DNA from: Pseudomonas fluorescens | Lineage (GTDB): Bacteria; Pseudomonadota; Gammaproteobacteria; Pseudomonadales; Pseudomonadaceae | Direction: 5' to 3' | Assembly (NCBI RefSeq): GCF_902497745.1 | Contig: NZ_CABVHJ010000001.1 | Location: 62,001-126,000, forward strand | Length of the DNA: 64,000 nucleotides | Shown here: one piece after another, positions 1 to 8,691 of the stretch | Position numbering within the stretch: the stretch's first letter is position 1 | How the letters are laid out: each line of letters begins with the position of its first letter | Notes under the pieces: generated by a model | The model's input: the letters and a program-made list of their open reading frames with translations, nothing else | What the model was told of the DNA's origin: nothing | Databases searched by the model: none | Made by a program: the position numbers and the translations under genes

Positions 1-1
1 C

Positions 2-55
2 GGTATCTACCGCGTCAGCAGCCCGCAGCTTGCAGACCACAAAGTCGCGGTCTGA
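2..55 (+). CDS. metW: C-terminal tail of probable MetW (partial)
   Basis: Only the last 17 codons and the TGA are present, so nothing catalytic can be seen. The assignment rests on context: in Pseudomonas the order metX-metW-DUF4426 gene-rdgB-hemW is conserved, and the next three genes here are exactly those. MetW is a SAM-methyltransferase-fold protein that supports homoserine O-acyltransferase MetX in methionine synthesis. The gene begins upstream of the window. The following gene starts 26 bases after the stop. Confidence 0.55.
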   Translation, partial: GIYRVSSPQLADHKVAV

Positions 56-81
56 ATCCCGTCATTTCGAGGAGCACGATC

Positions 82-516
82 ATGGGTCGTTTAGCGTTGT
101 TGTTATTGACTGCCTGCCTGAGCGCCAGCGCTCTGGCGGCCGACGTCATCAAGGGTGAGCGCAAGGAAACCTTTGGCGACGTAACGGTGCACTACAACAC
201 CTTCAACTCGACGTTCCTGCAACCGGACATCGCCAAAGCCGCGGAGTTGATCCGCAGCAAGAACCAGGGCGTGATCAATGTATCGGTGATCAAGGACGGC
301 AAACCGCTGGTCGCCAACGTCACTGGCACAGTCAAAGACTTGACCAGCCAAAGCGTGCCGCTGAAATTCCGCCAAGTCACCGAACAAGGCGCGATCTACT
401 ACATCGCCCAGTACCCGGTGGAACAGCAGGAAACCCGCACCTTTGAGATCAAGGTGCAGAACGGCGACAAGATCAACACCATCAATTTCAACCAAGAACT
501 CTTTCCCGGCGAATGA
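82..516 (+). CDS. DUF4426 secreted protein
   Basis: A 144-residue protein with a clear N-terminal signal peptide (hydrophobic stretch [10 protein letters not shown] followed by ASALAAD, cleavage likely near residue 20). The rest is soluble and beta-rich, fitting the DUF4426 family of periplasmic proteins of unknown function. The family characteristically sits between metW and rdgB in pseudomonads, as here. Its stop overlaps the rdgB start, so the two are probably co-translated. There are no cysteines after the signal, so it is not a lipoprotein. The function is unknown; the family call comes mainly from context and size. Confidence 0.7.
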   Translation: MGRLALLLLTACLSASALAADVIKGERKETFGDVTVHYNTFNSTFLQPDIAKAAELIRSKNQGVINVSVIKDGKPLVANVTGTVKDLTSQSVPLKFRQVTEQGAIYYIAQYPVEQQETRTFEIKVQNGDKINTINFNQELFPGE

Positions 517-1109
517 TGAACATCAAGCAGCTCGTACTGGCCAGCCATAACGCCGGCAAACTCAAAGAACTCCAGGCCATGCTCGGCGAATCGGTGCAAC
601 TGCGCTCGATTGGCGAGTGGAGCAAGGTCGAACCGGAAGAAACCGGTCTGTCGTTCGTCGAGAACGCGATTCTCAAGGCGCGTAACGCCGCACGCATTTC
701 CGGGCTTCCGGCGCTGGCCGACGATTCCGGTCTGGCGGTGGATTTCCTTGGCGGCGCGCCGGGCATCTATTCGGCGCGCTATGCCGACGGCAAGGGCGAT
801 GCGGCGAACAACGCCAAACTGCTCGATGCGCTGAAGGATGTGCCGCAAGCCGAGCGCGGTGCGCAGTTCGTTTGTGTATTGGCGCTGGTGCGTCACGCCG
901 ATGATCCGCTGCCGATTCTCTGCGAAGGCCTGTGGCGTGGAAGGATTCTGACGGCTGCCAGCGGCGAGCACGGTTTCGGTTATGACCCGCTGTTCTGGGT
1001 GCCGGAACGCGACGTGTCCAGCGCCGAACTGAGCCCTGCCGATAAGAACCAGATCAGCCACCGCGCCCGTGCAATGGATCTGCTGCGCCAGCGTCTGGGC
1101 TTGAAATGA
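513..1109 (+). CDS. rdgB: dITP/XTP pyrophosphatase RdgB (HAM1 family)
   Basis: A 198-residue cytosolic enzyme that hydrolyses non-canonical purine triphosphates (ITP, dITP, XTP) to monophosphates, keeping deaminated purines out of DNA and RNA. The N-terminus has the HAM1 substrate-binding signature [10 protein letters not shown], followed by the catalytic DDSGL motif, a GAPG.YSARYA stretch and the FGYDPLF motif near the C-terminus. Length is usual for the family. Two consecutive ATG codons (513 and 516) are possible starts; the first overlaps the upstream stop. The downstream hemW start overlaps its own stop, giving a coupled three-gene series. Confidence 0.97.
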   Translation: MMNIKQLVLASHNAGKLKELQAMLGESVQLRSIGEWSKVEPEETGLSFVENAILKARNAARISGLPALADDSGLAVDFLGGAPGIYSARYADGKGDAANNAKLLDALKDVPQAERGAQFVCVLALVRHADDPLPILCEGLWRGRILTAASGEHGFGYDPLFWVPERDVSSAELSPADKNQISHRARAMDLLRQRLGLK

Positions 1110-2311
1110 CCCGTGACTCTTCCGCGTCGTCGCTGATTGTCGGCGGCGCCGCCTCTTCGCCTCGGGCGCCGTTGCCAACGCTGCCGCCCTTGGCGCTGTA
1201 CATCCACATCCCGTGGTGTGTGCGCAAATGCCCGTATTGCGACTTCAACTCGCACACTGCCAGCCCGGTTTTGCCGGAGCAGGAATACGTCGACGCCTTG
1301 CTGGCCGATCTCGATCAGGACCTGCACGCGGTTTACGGCCGCGAAATCAGCTCGATCTTTTTTGGTGGCGGCACGCCGAGCCTGTTCAGTGCCGAAGCGC
1401 TTGGGCGTTTGCTGGAAGGCGTCGAACAACGCATTCCGTTTGCTGAAGACATTGAAATCACTCTGGAAGCCAACCCCGGTACGTTCGAACAAGAGAAGTT
1501 CGTCGCCTACCGCAAGCTGGGGATCAATCGCCTGTCGATCGGGATCCAGAGCTTTCAGCAGGAAAAACTCAAGGCGCTGGGGCGGATTCACAACGGTGAC
1601 GAAGCAGTGCGCGCGGCCGGGATGGCGCGGCAGGCCGGGTTCGATAACTTCAACCTCGACTTGATGCACGGTTTGCCCGATCAGTCGCTGGACGATGCCT
1701 TGAGCGATCTGCGCCAGGCCATCGCATTGAATCCGACGCACATCTCCTGGTATCAGCTGACGCTGGAGCCGAACACGGTGTTCTGGAACCAACCGCCAGT
1801 TCTGCCGGAAGACGACACATTGTGGGACATTCAAGAGGCCGGGCAGGCGCTGCTGGCCGAGCACGGTTACGCGCAATACGAAGTCTCGGCTTATGCACAG
1901 TCCGGGCGCCCGGCGCGGCATAACCTCAATTACTGGAGTTTCGGCGACTTCATCGGCATCGGCGCGGGTGCGCATGGCAAGTTGAGCCATCCGGACGGGC
2001 GCATTGTGCGTACGTGGAAGACGCGGCTGCCGAAGGACTATCTCAACCCGGAAAAAAGCTTTCAGGCTGGTGAAAAAGCGCTGACTAACGACGAGATGCC
2101 GTTCGAGTTTCTGATGAACGCTTTGCGCCTGACCGCTGGCGTCGAATCGCGCCTGTATCCGGAGCGCACTGGCCTGTCGCTGGAAAGCCTCGCCGAAGGC
2201 CGGGCGGCGGCAGAACAAAGCGGTCTGTTGCGGGTCGAACCGTCACGTCTGGCGGCCACCGAGCGCGGACAGCTGTTTCTCAACGACTTGCTGCAACAAT
2301 TTCTGAACTGA
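1106..2311 (+). CDS. hemW: heme chaperone HemW (radical SAM)
   Basis: A 401-residue radical SAM protein of the HemW/HemN-like family, formerly annotated as oxygen-independent coproporphyrinogen oxidase. The cluster-binding motif appears as [10 protein letters not shown], the CxxxCxxC pattern with the extra HemW cysteine context, followed by the SAM-binding FGGGTPS motif. The HemW C-terminal domain follows, with NLNYW and GIGAGAHG segments. HemW proteins bind heme and deliver it to respiratory enzymes rather than decarboxylating coproporphyrinogen. The start overlaps the rdgB stop (ATGA). A longer N-terminal extension of about 25 low-complexity Ser/Ala residues precedes the conserved [10 protein letters not shown] core. 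Confidence 0.96.
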   Translation: MTRDSSASSLIVGGAASSPRAPLPTLPPLALYIHIPWCVRKCPYCDFNSHTASPVLPEQEYVDALLADLDQDLHAVYGREISSIFFGGGTPSLFSAEALGRLLEGVEQRIPFAEDIEITLEANPGTFEQEKFVAYRKLGINRLSIGIQSFQQEKLKALGRIHNGDEAVRAAGMARQAGFDNFNLDLMHGLPDQSLDDALSDLRQAIALNPTHISWYQLTLEPNTVFWNQPPVLPEDDTLWDIQEAGQALLAEHGYAQYEVSAYAQSGRPARHNLNYWSFGDFIGIGAGAHGKLSHPDGRIVRTWKTRLPKDYLNPEKSFQAGEKALTNDEMPFEFLMNALRLTAGVESRLYPERTGLSLESLAEGRAAAEQSGLLRVEPSRLAATERGQLFLNDLLQQFLN

Positions 2312-2333
2312 TTTCAGTGCTAAGGGAAAACGC

Positions 2334-2657
2334 ATGGATTTGATACTCGACCTGCTCGCCACCGTCTCCCGCTGGAGCCGCAGCAACCTCTCGGAAATTG
2401 CCCTGGCCTTGGTGGGCTGCCTGCTGGTGCTGTTCGGCGCTGATTTCAAAGGCTGGGTCGAGCAACGCCTGGGCAGCATCGCCGGTGCCTTGCGCGTGCC
2501 ATTGATGGCGCTGCTCTGCGTGATCGGCAGCGGCGCGGCGCTGATCTATGCAACGCCGTGGGTGATCAAGGGTTTGAGCCAGTTCAACAACTACAGCCTG
2601 GCGCCAGTGCTGCTGGTAGTCCTCGTGCTCATCGGCGTAGTCGCCGACCGCCGCTGA
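2334..2657 (+). CDS. DUF3392 inner-membrane protein
   Basis: A 107-residue hydrophobic protein with about three membrane segments (roughly residues 17-38, 52-70 and 86-104), consistent with the small DUF3392 family of gammaproteobacterial membrane proteins. It begins 22 bases after the hemW stop and is probably the last gene of the metW-rdgB-hemW transcription unit, since a REP pair follows at once. No catalytic motif is visible and no function is known. Confidence 0.75.
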   Translation: MDLILDLLATVSRWSRSNLSEIALALVGCLLVLFGADFKGWVEQRLGSIAGALRVPLMALLCVIGSGAALIYATPWVIKGLSQFNNYSLAPVLLVVLVLIGVVADRR

Positions 2658-2679
2658 CTCCGCAAACACCCCAAAACAA

Positions 2680-2772
2680 CTGTGGGAGCGAGCCTGCTCG
2701 CGAATACGGTGTGTCAGTCAACATCAGTGTTGAATGAACATCCGCTTTCGCGAGCAGGCTCGCTCCCACAGG
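2680..2772. repeat. REP pair, GTGGGAGCGAGC family, CCTG subtype
   Basis: Two inverted copies of GTGGGAGCGAGCCTGCTCGC separated by about 45 bases, each itself partly palindromic. It lies between the convergent 3' ends of the DUF3392 gene and trmB, a usual place for such elements. RNA from either strand would fold into a long stem. Confidence 0.93.
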
Positions 2773-2788
2773 TTTTATTGCGTGATGC

Positions 2789-3514
2789 TTAAGCGAGTTT
2801 TTCGAACTTCAGGTCCCACACGCCATGGCCAAGACGTTCGCCGCGGCGTTCGAACTTGGTGATCGGGCGTTCGGCAGGGCGGGGTACGCACTTGCCGTCT
2901 TCGGCGAGGTTGCTGTAGCCCGGGGCGACGTTCATCACTTCCAGCATGTATTCGGCGTACGGCTCCCAGTCGGTGGCCATGTGCAGAATCCCGCCAACCT
3001 TCAACTTGCTGCGCACCAGTTCAGCGAACGAGGCCTGAACGATGCGACGCTTGTGGTGACGACTCTTGTGCCACGGATCCGGGAAAAACAGCATCAGGCG
3101 ATCTAGGCTGTTGTCGGCGATACAGCGGTTGAGCACTTCGATCGCGTCGCAATCGTAGACCCGCAGGTTGGTCAGGCCCTGAGTCAGCACGCCATTGAGC
3201 AGCGCGCCAACACCCGGACGGTGAACTTCGACACCGATGAAATCCTGCTCCGGCGCCGCCGCAGCCATTTCCAGCAGCGAGTGGCCCATGCCGAAACCGA
3301 TCTCCAGCGAGCGCGGTGCCGAACGGCCGAACACTTGATCGTAATCCACCGGCGCGTCGGCCAGCGGCAGTACGTACAGCGGCGCGCCCTGATCCAGACC
3401 GCGTTGCTGGCCTTCGGTCATGCGCCCGGCGCGCATCACGAAACTCTTGATGCGGCGGTGTTGGCGCTCGTCGCCTTCTTCCGTCTGGATAGGCGTGTCG
3501 TTCGATTCAGTCAT
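2789..3514 (-). CDS. trmB: tRNA (guanine-N7-)-methyltransferase TrmB
   Basis: A 241-residue SAM-dependent methyltransferase that makes m7G46 in the tRNA variable loop. Visible family motifs are [11 protein letters not shown] (SAM-binding), [12 protein letters not shown], the [15 protein letters not shown] catalytic and tRNA-binding stretch, and [10 protein letters not shown] near the C-terminus. The ATG at 3514 is taken as the start; an in-frame TTG one codon upstream is possible. It lies ten bases after the thiG stop in the same direction and probably shares a transcript with thiS and thiG, as in other pseudomonads. Confidence 0.97.
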   Translation of the reverse strand: MTESNDTPIQTEEGDERQHRRIKSFVMRAGRMTEGQQRGLDQGAPLYVLPLADAPVDYDQVFGRSAPRSLEIGFGMGHSLLEMAAAAPEQDFIGVEVHRPGVGALLNGVLTQGLTNLRVYDCDAIEVLNRCIADNSLDRLMLFFPDPWHKSRHHKRRIVQASFAELVRSKLKVGGILHMATDWEPYAEYMLEVMNVAPGYSNLAEDGKCVPRPAERPITKFERRGERLGHGVWDLKFEKLA

Positions 3515-3523
3515 CAATGGCTC

Positions 3524-4318
3524 TTACTTGATCAGACCATCCAGCGGCGAAGAGGCGCTGGCATAGAGTTTTTTCGGCATACGGCCAGCGAGGTAGGCCA
3601 AGCGGCCTGCAACGATGGCGTGTTTCATGGCTTCGGCCATCATCACCGGCTGCTGGGCGTGGGCGATGGCCGAGTTCATCAGCACCGCATCGCAACCCAG
3701 TTCCATGGCGATGGTTGCGTCGGACGCAGTGCCGACACCGGCATCGACCAGCACGGGAATCTTGGCTTCTTCGAGGATGATCTGCAGGTTGTACGGGTTG
3801 CAGATCCCCAGACCGGAACCGATCAGACCGGCCAGCGGCATCACTGCGATGCAGCCGATTTCTGCCAGTTGCCGGGCGATGATCGGGTCATCGCTGGTAT
3901 AAACCATCACGTCGAAGCCTTCTTTGACCAGCGTTTCCGCAGCCTTGAGGGTTTCGATGACGTTGGGAAACAGGGTTTTCTGATCGGCCAGTACTTCCAG
4001 CTTCACCAGGTTGTGGCCGTCGAGCAGCTCACGGGCCAGGCGGCAGGTGCGCACAGCTTCGATGGCGTCGTAGCAACCGGCGGTGTTCGGCAAGAAGGTG
4101 TAGCGCTCCGGCGACAGCACATCGAGCAGGTTCGGCTCGCCTTCGATCTGGCCCAGGTTGGTGCGGCGCACGGCGAAGGTGACGATCTCGGCACCCGAGG
4201 CTTCGATGGCCTGACGGGTTTCTTCCATGTCACGGTACTTGCCGGTACCAACCAGCAAACGCGACTGGTAAGTACGACCGGCCAGCACAAAAGGCTTGTC
4301 GCTACGAACGATGCTCAT
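3524..4318 (-). CDS. thiG: thiazole synthase ThiG
   Basis: A 264-residue TIM-barrel enzyme that forms the thiazole phosphate ring of thiamine from 1-deoxy-xylulose 5-phosphate, dehydroglycine and ThiS thiocarboxylate. Visible features are [10 protein letters not shown] at the N-terminus, LVKLEVLAD carrying the Schiff-base lysine, LPNTAGC, and the phosphate-binding [14 protein letters not shown] and ALLMNSAIA-like segments near the C-terminus. It follows thiS by 60 bases in the same direction, so sulfur carrier and synthase are co-expressed. Confidence 0.97.
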   Translation of the reverse strand: MSIVRSDKPFVLAGRTYQSRLLVGTGKYRDMEETRQAIEASGAEIVTFAVRRTNLGQIEGEPNLLDVLSPERYTFLPNTAGCYDAIEAVRTCRLARELLDGHNLVKLEVLADQKTLFPNVIETLKAAETLVKEGFDVMVYTSDDPIIARQLAEIGCIAVMPLAGLIGSGLGICNPYNLQIILEEAKIPVLVDAGVGTASDATIAMELGCDAVLMNSAIAHAQQPVMMAEAMKHAIVAGRLAYLAGRMPKKLYASASSPLDGLIK

Positions 4319-4378
4319 GGGGAATCCTCTTTAAGGGTGAGGGTCTTGCAGAATTCTGTGCCCTCGCGGGGCGGGCGA

Positions 4379-4579
4379 TCAGCCGCCGCCGATGGCGTGC
4401 ACCACTTCGACGTTGTCACCGTCATTGAGCGTGGTGTCGGCATGCTGGCTGCGCGGGACGATATCCAGATTGAGTTCGACTGCCACCCGGCGTCCGGTCA
4501 GTTCCAGACGGGTGATCAGGGCCGCAACGGTTTCACCGTCGGGCAGTTCAAGGAATTCGCCGTTCAACTGAATGCGCAT
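4379..4579 (-). CDS. thiS: sulfur carrier protein ThiS
   Basis: A 66-residue ubiquitin-like protein that carries sulfur as a C-terminal thiocarboxylate to ThiG. It begins MRIQLNGE and ends HAIGGG, with the C-terminal Gly-Gly required for adenylation by ThiF. An upstream in-frame ATG at 4627 would add 16 residues with no family match, so 4579 is the chosen start. No ThiF or MoeB homologue is seen in the window; the activating enzyme must be encoded elsewhere. Confidence 0.95.
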   Translation of the reverse strand: MRIQLNGEFLELPDGETVAALITRLELTGRRVAVELNLDIVPRSQHADTTLNDGDNVEVVHAIGGG

Positions 4580-4650
4580 GCGCAACGCCGCCATCGTTTT
4601 TAGGGGCTGGCATTCTAGCCCGATCATGACCTAAAGGTCAGCACCAAGCG

Positions 4651-5031
4651 TCAAGCGGTTGGTTGCAAGCGCCAGGCGGCGAGCCCAAGGCAAACCCAAC
4701 CGGCCAGAAATGCCAGGCCACCGAACGGGGTGATGATGCCGAGCTTGCTGATGCCGGTGGTGGTCAGCACGTACAGACTGCCCGAGAACAGCAGAATTCC
4801 GATGGTGAACGACACGCCGGCCCAAGCAACCAGCCGCCCCTGAATCTGCGTGGCCAACAGCGCCACACCAAACAGCGCCAAGGTGTGCACCAGTTGATAG
4901 GTCACGCCCGTGTGGAAAATCGTCAGGTACTCGGGTGTCAGGCGGTTTTTCAGGCCATGGGCGGCGAACGCACCCAAAGCGACCCCGGTGAAACCGAAAA
5001 AAGCAGCCAGCATCAAAAAGCCACGCAGCAT
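4651..5031 (-). CDS. DUF423 membrane protein (YgdD-like)
   Basis: A 126-residue integral membrane protein with about four membrane segments and the DUF423 N-terminal signature GFTGVALGAFAAHGLK. The family is widespread and of unknown function. It is divergent from mtgA with a 74-base spacer between start codons. It sits just upstream of thiS on the same strand with a 71-base gap, so it could be read with the thi genes, but no functional link is evident. Confidence 0.88.
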   Translation of the reverse strand: MLRGFLMLAAFFGFTGVALGAFAAHGLKNRLTPEYLTIFHTGVTYQLVHTLALFGVALLATQIQGRLVAWAGVSFTIGILLFSGSLYVLTTTGISKLGIITPFGGLAFLAGWVCLGLAAWRLQPTA

Positions 5032-5105
5032 TGGGAACTCCAGTCAGACGCGATCGGCAGGGTCTGTATAATGGCCCGCTCCACCGGTTCGGCCAAGCCA
5101 TCTCT

Positions 5106-5828
5106 ATGCTGCGTACTATTTTCCGTCGTCTCACGAAGGCCCTGCTCTGGTTCGCCGGTGGCAGCGTCTTGCTGGTGCTGGTGTTTCGCTTCGTGCCGCC
5201 GCCGGGCACGGCGCTGATGGTCGAGCGCAAGATTGAATCGTGGGTCGACGGCGAGCCGATTGACCTGCAGCGTACGTGGAAGCCGTGGGACGAGATCTCC
5301 GACGATCTTAAAGTCGCGGTCATGGCCGGAGAGGATCAGAAATTCCCCGAGCACTGGGGTTTTGATTTCAGCGCAATCCAAGCAGCACTGGCGCACAACG
5401 AGCTCGGTGGATCGATTCGCGGCGCCAGCACCTTGAGTCAGCAGGTGTCGAAAAACCTGTTCTTGTGGGCGGGGCGCAGCTATCTGCGCAAAGGCCTGGA
5501 GGCGTGGTTTACCGCACTGATCGAGGTGTTATGGCCCAAGCAGCGGATTCTTGAGGTGTATCTCAACAGCGTCGAGTGGGATGACGGGGTGTTTGGCGCC
5601 GAAGCCGCAGCCCGCCATCACTTTGGTGTGAGCGCGAAGTCGTTGTCACGGCAGCAGGCGAGTTATCTGGCGGCTGTTCTGCCCAATCCGCGTGTCTGGA
5701 GTGCCAGCCATCCGACCGCTTATGTCTCGCGGCGGGCCGGGTGGATTCGGCAGCAGATGAGTCAGTTGGGTGGGGATAGTTATCTGTTGGGGCTCAACGA
5801 TTCGCGCCGGGCACCGTGGTCTCGATAA
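5106..5828 (+). CDS. mtgA: monofunctional peptidoglycan glycosyltransferase MtgA
   Basis: A 240-residue GT51 enzyme that polymerises lipid II into glycan strands and lacks a transpeptidase domain. One N-terminal membrane anchor (about residues 12-31) is followed by the GT51 motifs EDQKFPEHWGFD (with the catalytic Glu), GASTLSQQVSKNLFLW, and the RILEVYLNSVEWDDGVFG segment. The ATG at 5106 fits family length; an in-frame upstream ATG at 5031 would add 25 unrelated residues. A TATAAT at 5067-5072 is a plausible -10 box for this gene. Confidence 0.95.
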   Translation: MLRTIFRRLTKALLWFAGGSVLLVLVFRFVPPPGTALMVERKIESWVDGEPIDLQRTWKPWDEISDDLKVAVMAGEDQKFPEHWGFDFSAIQAALAHNELGGSIRGASTLSQQVSKNLFLWAGRSYLRKGLEAWFTALIEVLWPKQRILEVYLNSVEWDDGVFGAEAAARHHFGVSAKSLSRQQASYLAAVLPNPRVWSASHPTAYVSRRAGWIRQQMSQLGGDSYLLGLNDSRRAPWSR

Positions 5829-5861
5829 CCAGTCACGAATCTTCCAAACCCTGAAGACCCC

Positions 5862-5953
5862 CTGTGGGAGCGAGCCTGCTCGCGAAAGCGGTGTACCAGA
5901 AACATCAATGCAAACTGACACACCGCTTTCGCGAGCAGGCTCGCTCCCACAGG
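5862..5953. repeat. REP pair, GTGGGAGCGAGC family, CCTG subtype
   Basis: Inverted arms identical to those at 2680, about 45 bases apart, between the convergent ends of mtgA and rpoH. A separate intrinsic terminator follows immediately on the rpoH side. Confidence 0.93.
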
Positions 5954-5975
5954 GGCCAGTATGTCCGCACAAATG

Positions 5976-6012
5976 AAAACGCCCCGATCATCGCTGATCG
6001 GGGCGTTTTTTA
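5976..6012 (-). terminator. rpoH intrinsic terminator (probably bidirectional)
   Basis: An about 15-base-pair stem, AACGCCCCGATCA pairing with TGATCGGGGCGTT around a short loop, with T runs on both outer sides. It lies 16 bases beyond the rpoH stop and would terminate rpoH on the minus strand; its symmetry allows it to stop mtgA transcripts too. Confidence 0.9.
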
Positions 6013-6027
6013 TTGCCTGCTCGCCGG

Positions 6028-6882
6028 TTATGCGGCAATCGACAACTTGAGCTTGTTCATCGCGCTCTTCTCGAGCTGACGGATCCGCTCGGCTGACACG
6101 TTGTACTTCTGCGCCAGGTCGTGCAGCGTGGCTTTCTCTTCTGCCAGCCAGCGCTGGTAGAGGATGTCACGGCTGCGCTCGTCCAGCACTTCCAGGGCTT
6201 CGTGCAGGTTGCTGTTGGAGTTGTCGCTCCAGTCGGCATCTTCCAGTTGACGCGCCGGGTCGTACCGGTGGTCTTCCAGATAGTTGGCCGGCGACTGGAA
6301 AGCGCTGTCGTCGTCGGCTTCAGCAGCCGGGTCGAAGGCCATGTCATGGCCGGTCAGACGACTTTCCATCTCGCGCACTTCCCGTGGCTCAACGCCGAGG
6401 CTTTCCGCCACACGGTGGACTTCCTCGTTGTTCAGCCACGCCAGACGTTTCTTCTGGCTGCGCAGGTTGAAGAACAGCTTGCGCTGGGCCTTGGTGGTCG
6501 CGACTTTCACAATGCGCCAGTTGCGCAGGATGAACTCGTGAATTTCCGCCTTGATCCAGTGCACGGCGAACGACACCAGACGCACACCCATTTCCGGGTT
6601 GAAGCGCTTTACGGCCTTCATCAGGCCGACGTTACCTTCCTGGATCAGGTCAGCCTGAGCCAGACCGTAGCCGGAATAGCTACGGGCGATATGTACAACA
6701 AAACGCAGGTGGGCGAGCACCATCTGCCGAGCCGCCCCCAAATCCTGCTCATAGTAGAGACTCTCGGCCAGTTCACGCTCCTGCTCCGGCGTCAGCAATG
6801 GAATGCTGTTGACGGTGTGCACGTAGGCTTCCAGGTTCGCACCCGGAACCAACGCATACGCAGGTTGCAAAGAATTGGTCAT
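6028..6882 (-). CDS. rpoH: heat-shock sigma factor RpoH (sigma-32)
   Basis: A 284-residue sigma-70-family factor that directs RNA polymerase to heat-shock promoters. Region 2 shows [19 protein letters not shown], followed by [17 protein letters not shown], then the RpoH-specific box [15 protein letters not shown], and region 4 ends with the [19 protein letters not shown] helix-turn-helix. The ATG at 6882 gives the standard length; an upstream in-frame ATG at 6954 would run into the promoter. It lies downstream of ftsX on the same strand, 115 bases away, with its own AlgU-type promoter in the gap. Confidence 0.98.
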   Translation of the reverse strand: MTNSLQPAYALVPGANLEAYVHTVNSIPLLTPEQERELAESLYYEQDLGAARQMVLAHLRFVVHIARSYSGYGLAQADLIQEGNVGLMKAVKRFNPEMGVRLVSFAVHWIKAEIHEFILRNWRIVKVATTKAQRKLFFNLRSQKKRLAWLNNEEVHRVAESLGVEPREVREMESRLTGHDMAFDPAAEADDDSAFQSPANYLEDHRYDPARQLEDADWSDNSNSNLHEALEVLDERSRDILYQRWLAEEKATLHDLAQKYNVSAERIRQLEKSAMNKLKLSIAA

Positions 6883-6930
6883 ACGAAAAAACCTCCCACT
6901 TACATACTCGTGCCTCTCGGCACTGCGAAA

Positions 6931-6958
6931 AATTGACCGGGAATTCAAGTGCAAGTTC
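6931..6958 (-). promoter_or_regulatory. AlgU/RpoE-type promoter of rpoH
   Basis: On the minus strand GAACTT (6958-6953) is followed by 16 bases and then TCAATT (6936-6931), close to the extracytoplasmic sigma consensus GAACTT-N16/17-TCxxA. It lies about 50 bases upstream of the rpoH start. AlgU-dependent rpoH transcription is established in P. aeruginosa, which supports the reading; no transcript data are available here. Confidence 0.7.
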
Positions 6959-6997
6959 CCAAAAAAACCGCGAGGTCAATCACGCGCAAAAAAGATT

Positions 6998-8023
6998 CTA
7001 CTTCGGCGCCAGCTCCCTGAGATGGCGTGCGACTGCAATCCATGCACCGATATAACCCAACAGCACCGCGCCAAGCAAGAGCGACAGACCGTCGGCAACT
7101 GGCACTCCGGCCAGCGCGAAATCACTGCCGTACAAGCCGGCCAGCCCAACCACCGCATCGTTCAGCCAGTTCAGGCCGAACGCCAATACACCCCAGGACA
7201 ACAGTCCCGCACCGAAGCCATATAGCGCGCCCATATAAAGGAAGGGACGACGCACATAGCTGTCAGTGCCGCCGACGAGTTTAATCACTTCTATCTCGGT
7301 GCGGCGGTTTTCAATATGAAGACGAATGGTATTGCCTATCACCAAAAGTAATGCAGAAACCAAAAGCACCGTCAGACCGAAAACAAAACGATCGCCAAGC
7401 TTGAGGATGGCGGCCAGACGCTCGACCCAGACTAGATCAAGTTGCGCCTGTTGTACCTTGGGCAGCTCGGAAAGTTTTTGTCTTAATGCTTCCAGGGTTG
7501 GCTTGTCGACTTCGTTCGGCGTCACCAGCACTACGCCCGGCAACGGGTTCTCCGGCAGCTCGCGCAGGGCTTCGCCCAGTCCGGACTGTTGCTGGAACTC
7601 TTCCAGCGCCTGATCACGGCCGACATATTCAGCATCAGCTACGCCGGGCATGTCTTTAATCTGTTCACGCAACGACTCGCCCTGCTCCGGGCTGGCGTCG
7701 AGTTGCAGGTATAGCGAGATCTGCGCCGCACGCTGCCACGAACCGCCGAGACGCTCGACGTTGTTGAGCAACAGCGAAAGGCCCATCGGCAGGCTCAGCG
7801 CGACCGCCATCACCATGCAGGTGAAGAAGCTGCCGATCGGTTGCTTGCCGAGACGGCGCAGGCTGTCGAGCAGGCTGGCGCGATGGCTTTCGACCCAGGC
7901 ACGGAACAGCGTGGCGAAGTCCGGGCCATCGTCTTCGTCGTGTTTTTTCTTCTTCGGCGGCTGCGGATCGGCGGCTTTCGGGGCCACGCGCTCGGAAACC
8001 TTCGGACTGCGTGTCGCACTCAT
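6998..8023 (-). CDS. ftsX: cell-division ABC transporter permease FtsX
   Basis: A 341-residue membrane protein that with FtsE controls periplasmic amidase activation during septation. It has an N-terminal cytoplasmic basic/acidic region of about 75 residues, a first membrane helix (near residues 82-102), a periplasmic domain of roughly 110 residues, then three further helices in the C-terminal half. Segments such as RRTEIEVIKLVGG and the PFLYMGALYGFGAGLLSW loop are typical FtsX. The start overlaps the ftsE stop, giving a tightly coupled ftsY-ftsE-ftsX operon. Confidence 0.96.
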   Translation of the reverse strand: MSATRSPKVSERVAPKAADPQPPKKKKHDEDDGPDFATLFRAWVESHRASLLDSLRRLGKQPIGSFFTCMVMAVALSLPMGLSLLLNNVERLGGSWQRAAQISLYLQLDASPEQGESLREQIKDMPGVADAEYVGRDQALEEFQQQSGLGEALRELPENPLPGVVLVTPNEVDKPTLEALRQKLSELPKVQQAQLDLVWVERLAAILKLGDRFVFGLTVLLVSALLLVIGNTIRLHIENRRTEIEVIKLVGGTDSYVRRPFLYMGALYGFGAGLLSWGVLAFGLNWLNDAVVGLAGLYGSDFALAGVPVADGLSLLLGAVLLGYIGAWIAVARHLRELAPK

Positions 8024-8691
8024 TCTCCGGCCTCCCCGTCGCCAATCAATCGGCCGCGTTGCAGGGTCAGCATGCGGTGACGCATGCGCGCGATCAGTGC
8101 CAGGTCGTGACTGGCGATCAGCACGCTGGTGCCCAGACGGTTGATGTCTTCGAAGACGCCCATGATCTCGGCCGCCAGACGCGGGTCAAGGTTACCGGTC
8201 GGTTCGTCCGCCAGCAGCAAGGCCGGGCGGTGAACGATGGCGCGGGCAATGCCGACGCGCTGTTGCTGACCGGTGGACAGATCGCCCGGATACAGATCGG
8301 TTTTATCCGACAGTGCCACGCGCTCCAGCGCCGAATCGACACGCTTGGCGATTTCGGCCTTGGACAGCCCGAGAATCTGCAGCGGCAAGGCGACGTTGTT
8401 GAACACCGTGCGATCGAACAGCAACTGGTGATTCTGGAACACCACGCCGATCTGCCGGCGCAGGAACGGAATCTGCGCGTTGCTGATGGTGCTCAGGTCT
8501 TGCCCGGCCAGCAGCAGCTTGCCGCTGGTCGGACGTTCCATCGCCAGCAACAGGCGCAACAACGTGGATTTACCGGCACCGGAGTGGCCGGTGACAAACA
8601 AGAACTCGCCACGACGGACTCGAAAGCTCAGCTCATGCAAGCCGACGTGACCGTTCGGGTAGCGTTTACCGACCTGTTCGAAACGAATCAT
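8020..8691 (-). CDS. ftsE: cell-division ABC transporter ATP-binding protein FtsE
   Basis: A 223-residue ABC ATPase partner of FtsX. Walker A is GHSGAGKST, the signature is LSTGQQQRVGIARA, Walker B with catalytic Glu is LLLADEPTGNLD, and the switch His is in LIASHDLAL. The start IRFEQVGKRYPNG is typical of FtsE. It overlaps ftsY upstream and ftsX downstream by four bases each. Confidence 0.98.
   Translation of the reverse strand: MIRFEQVGKRYPNGHVGLHELSFRVRRGEFLFVTGHSGAGKSTLLRLLLAMERPTSGKLLLAGQDLSTISNAQIPFLRRQIGVVFQNHQLLFDRTVFNNVALPLQILGLSKAEIAKRVDSALERVALSDKTDLYPGDLSTGQQQRVGIARAIVHRPALLLADEPTGNLDPRLAAEIMGVFEDINRLGTSVLIASHDLALIARMRHRMLTLQRGRLIGDGEAGE

Noticed and set aside
3221..4603. 460-codon open frame on the plus strand
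   Set aside because: Antisense to trmB and thiG, which have clear motifs; low-complexity His/Gln/Arg composition typical of a shadow frame.
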